A stretch of DNA of 5,385 bases from Cypionkella sp. (GTDB lineage: Bacteria > Pseudomonadota > Alphaproteobacteria > Rhodobacterales > Rhodobacteraceae), in contig JAGPBG010000182.1 of assembly GCA_018063485.1 (NCBI GenBank), forward strand, positions 1 through 5,385, read 5' to 3'. Of this stretch, positions 5,272 to 5,385 are shown piece by piece. Numbering within the stretch: the first letter of the stretch is position 1; each line of letters begins with the position of its first letter. The notes beneath the pieces are model-generated. The model made no database searches and was not told the origin of the DNA. It saw only the letters and a list, made by a program, of their open reading frames with translations. A program made the translations under genes and the position numbers.

Positions 5272-5300
5272 TCGCGCGCGTCAAAAGATCGGAACTGTTG

Positions 5301-5385
5301 ATGAGTGGTATTTCAAAAGGGATCAGAATTGTCATTTTGGTAATGCTGTCGGTCGCAAATTGCCTTGCCCTGCCGCAAATTGCCG
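5301..5385 (+). CDS. N-terminus of a probable exported protein (3' end outside window)
   Basis: Only 28 codons are visible. The start is a short polar, basic segment (MSGISKGIR) followed by a hydrophobic run (IVILVMLSVANCLAL), the pattern of a Sec signal peptide or a first membrane helix. An in-frame TAG at 5268-5270 limits upstream extension, and no other ATG lies between it and 5301. GGAA about 6 nt before the ATG is a weak ribosome site, and a good promoter stands upstream. The cysteine in VANC is a poor lipobox because asparagine is atypical before the lipidated cysteine, so a lipoprotein is unlikely. Product unknown. It is divergent from ssb, sharing a 207-bp control region. Periplasmic cell-wall enzymes would fit such an N-terminus, but nothing visible shows this. 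Confidence 0.6.
   Translation, partial: MSGISKGIRIVILVMLSVANCLALPQIA

Noticed and set aside
5094..5300. LexA/SOS box controlling ssb
   Set aside because: No GTTC-N7-GTTC or its complement is present in the divergent region.
5355..5366. Lipoprotein lipobox in the right-edge gene (VANC)
   Set aside because: The residue before the cysteine is asparagine, which is not typical (glycine, alanine or serine expected).

Overview
The window looks like ordinary chromosome of an alphaproteobacterium, most likely a Rhodobacteraceae/roseobacter-type organism. This rests on moderately high GC, the character of the proteins (alphaproteobacterial-type TpiA, SufT and SSB, and an AGHEAT-type P450), and dense gene packing. 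The assignment is inferred from protein character; no database search was possible.

Layout from left to right. Positions 1-317 (+) hold the C-terminal effector domain of an Lrp/AsnC regulator whose DNA-binding half lies off the left edge. It converges on a run of six genes, all on the minus strand. Read in their own direction these are: ssb (5093-4572), sufT (4479-4117), an A-type Fe-S carrier sufA (3727-3368), tpiA (3240-2497), a ten-helix DMT/EamA permease (2427-1486) and a cytochrome P450 (1489-314). To the right of ssb, a divergent plus-strand gene starts at 5301 with a signal-peptide-like N-terminus and runs off the window.

Functional grouping. The permease and P450 overlap by ATGA and are almost certainly one translationally coupled unit, plausibly a small oxidation/transport module. 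A palindrome sits in a candidate promoter in front of it. sufT and sufA both serve Fe-S cluster assembly but are separated by about 390 bp with no convincing gene. Each has its own candidate control region, and the clearest is a perfect 7-bp inverted repeat directly abutting a consensus TATAAT in front of sufT. tpiA (glycolysis/Calvin cycle) and ssb (replication/repair) are housekeeping genes. The ssb/right-edge gene interval (5094-5300) is a divergent control region with a well-formed plus-strand promoter and a 7-6-7 inverted repeat.

Two start sites are moved inward on ribosome-binding-site and homology grounds: permease to 2427 and ssb to 5093. I found no RNA gene, CRISPR, intact mobile element or phage feature. 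No wholly new system is evident. The items most worth a second look are the sufT operator, the orphan sufT-sufA spacer, the P450 that lacks the usual I-helix threonine, and the P450-permease cassette with its palindromic control site.
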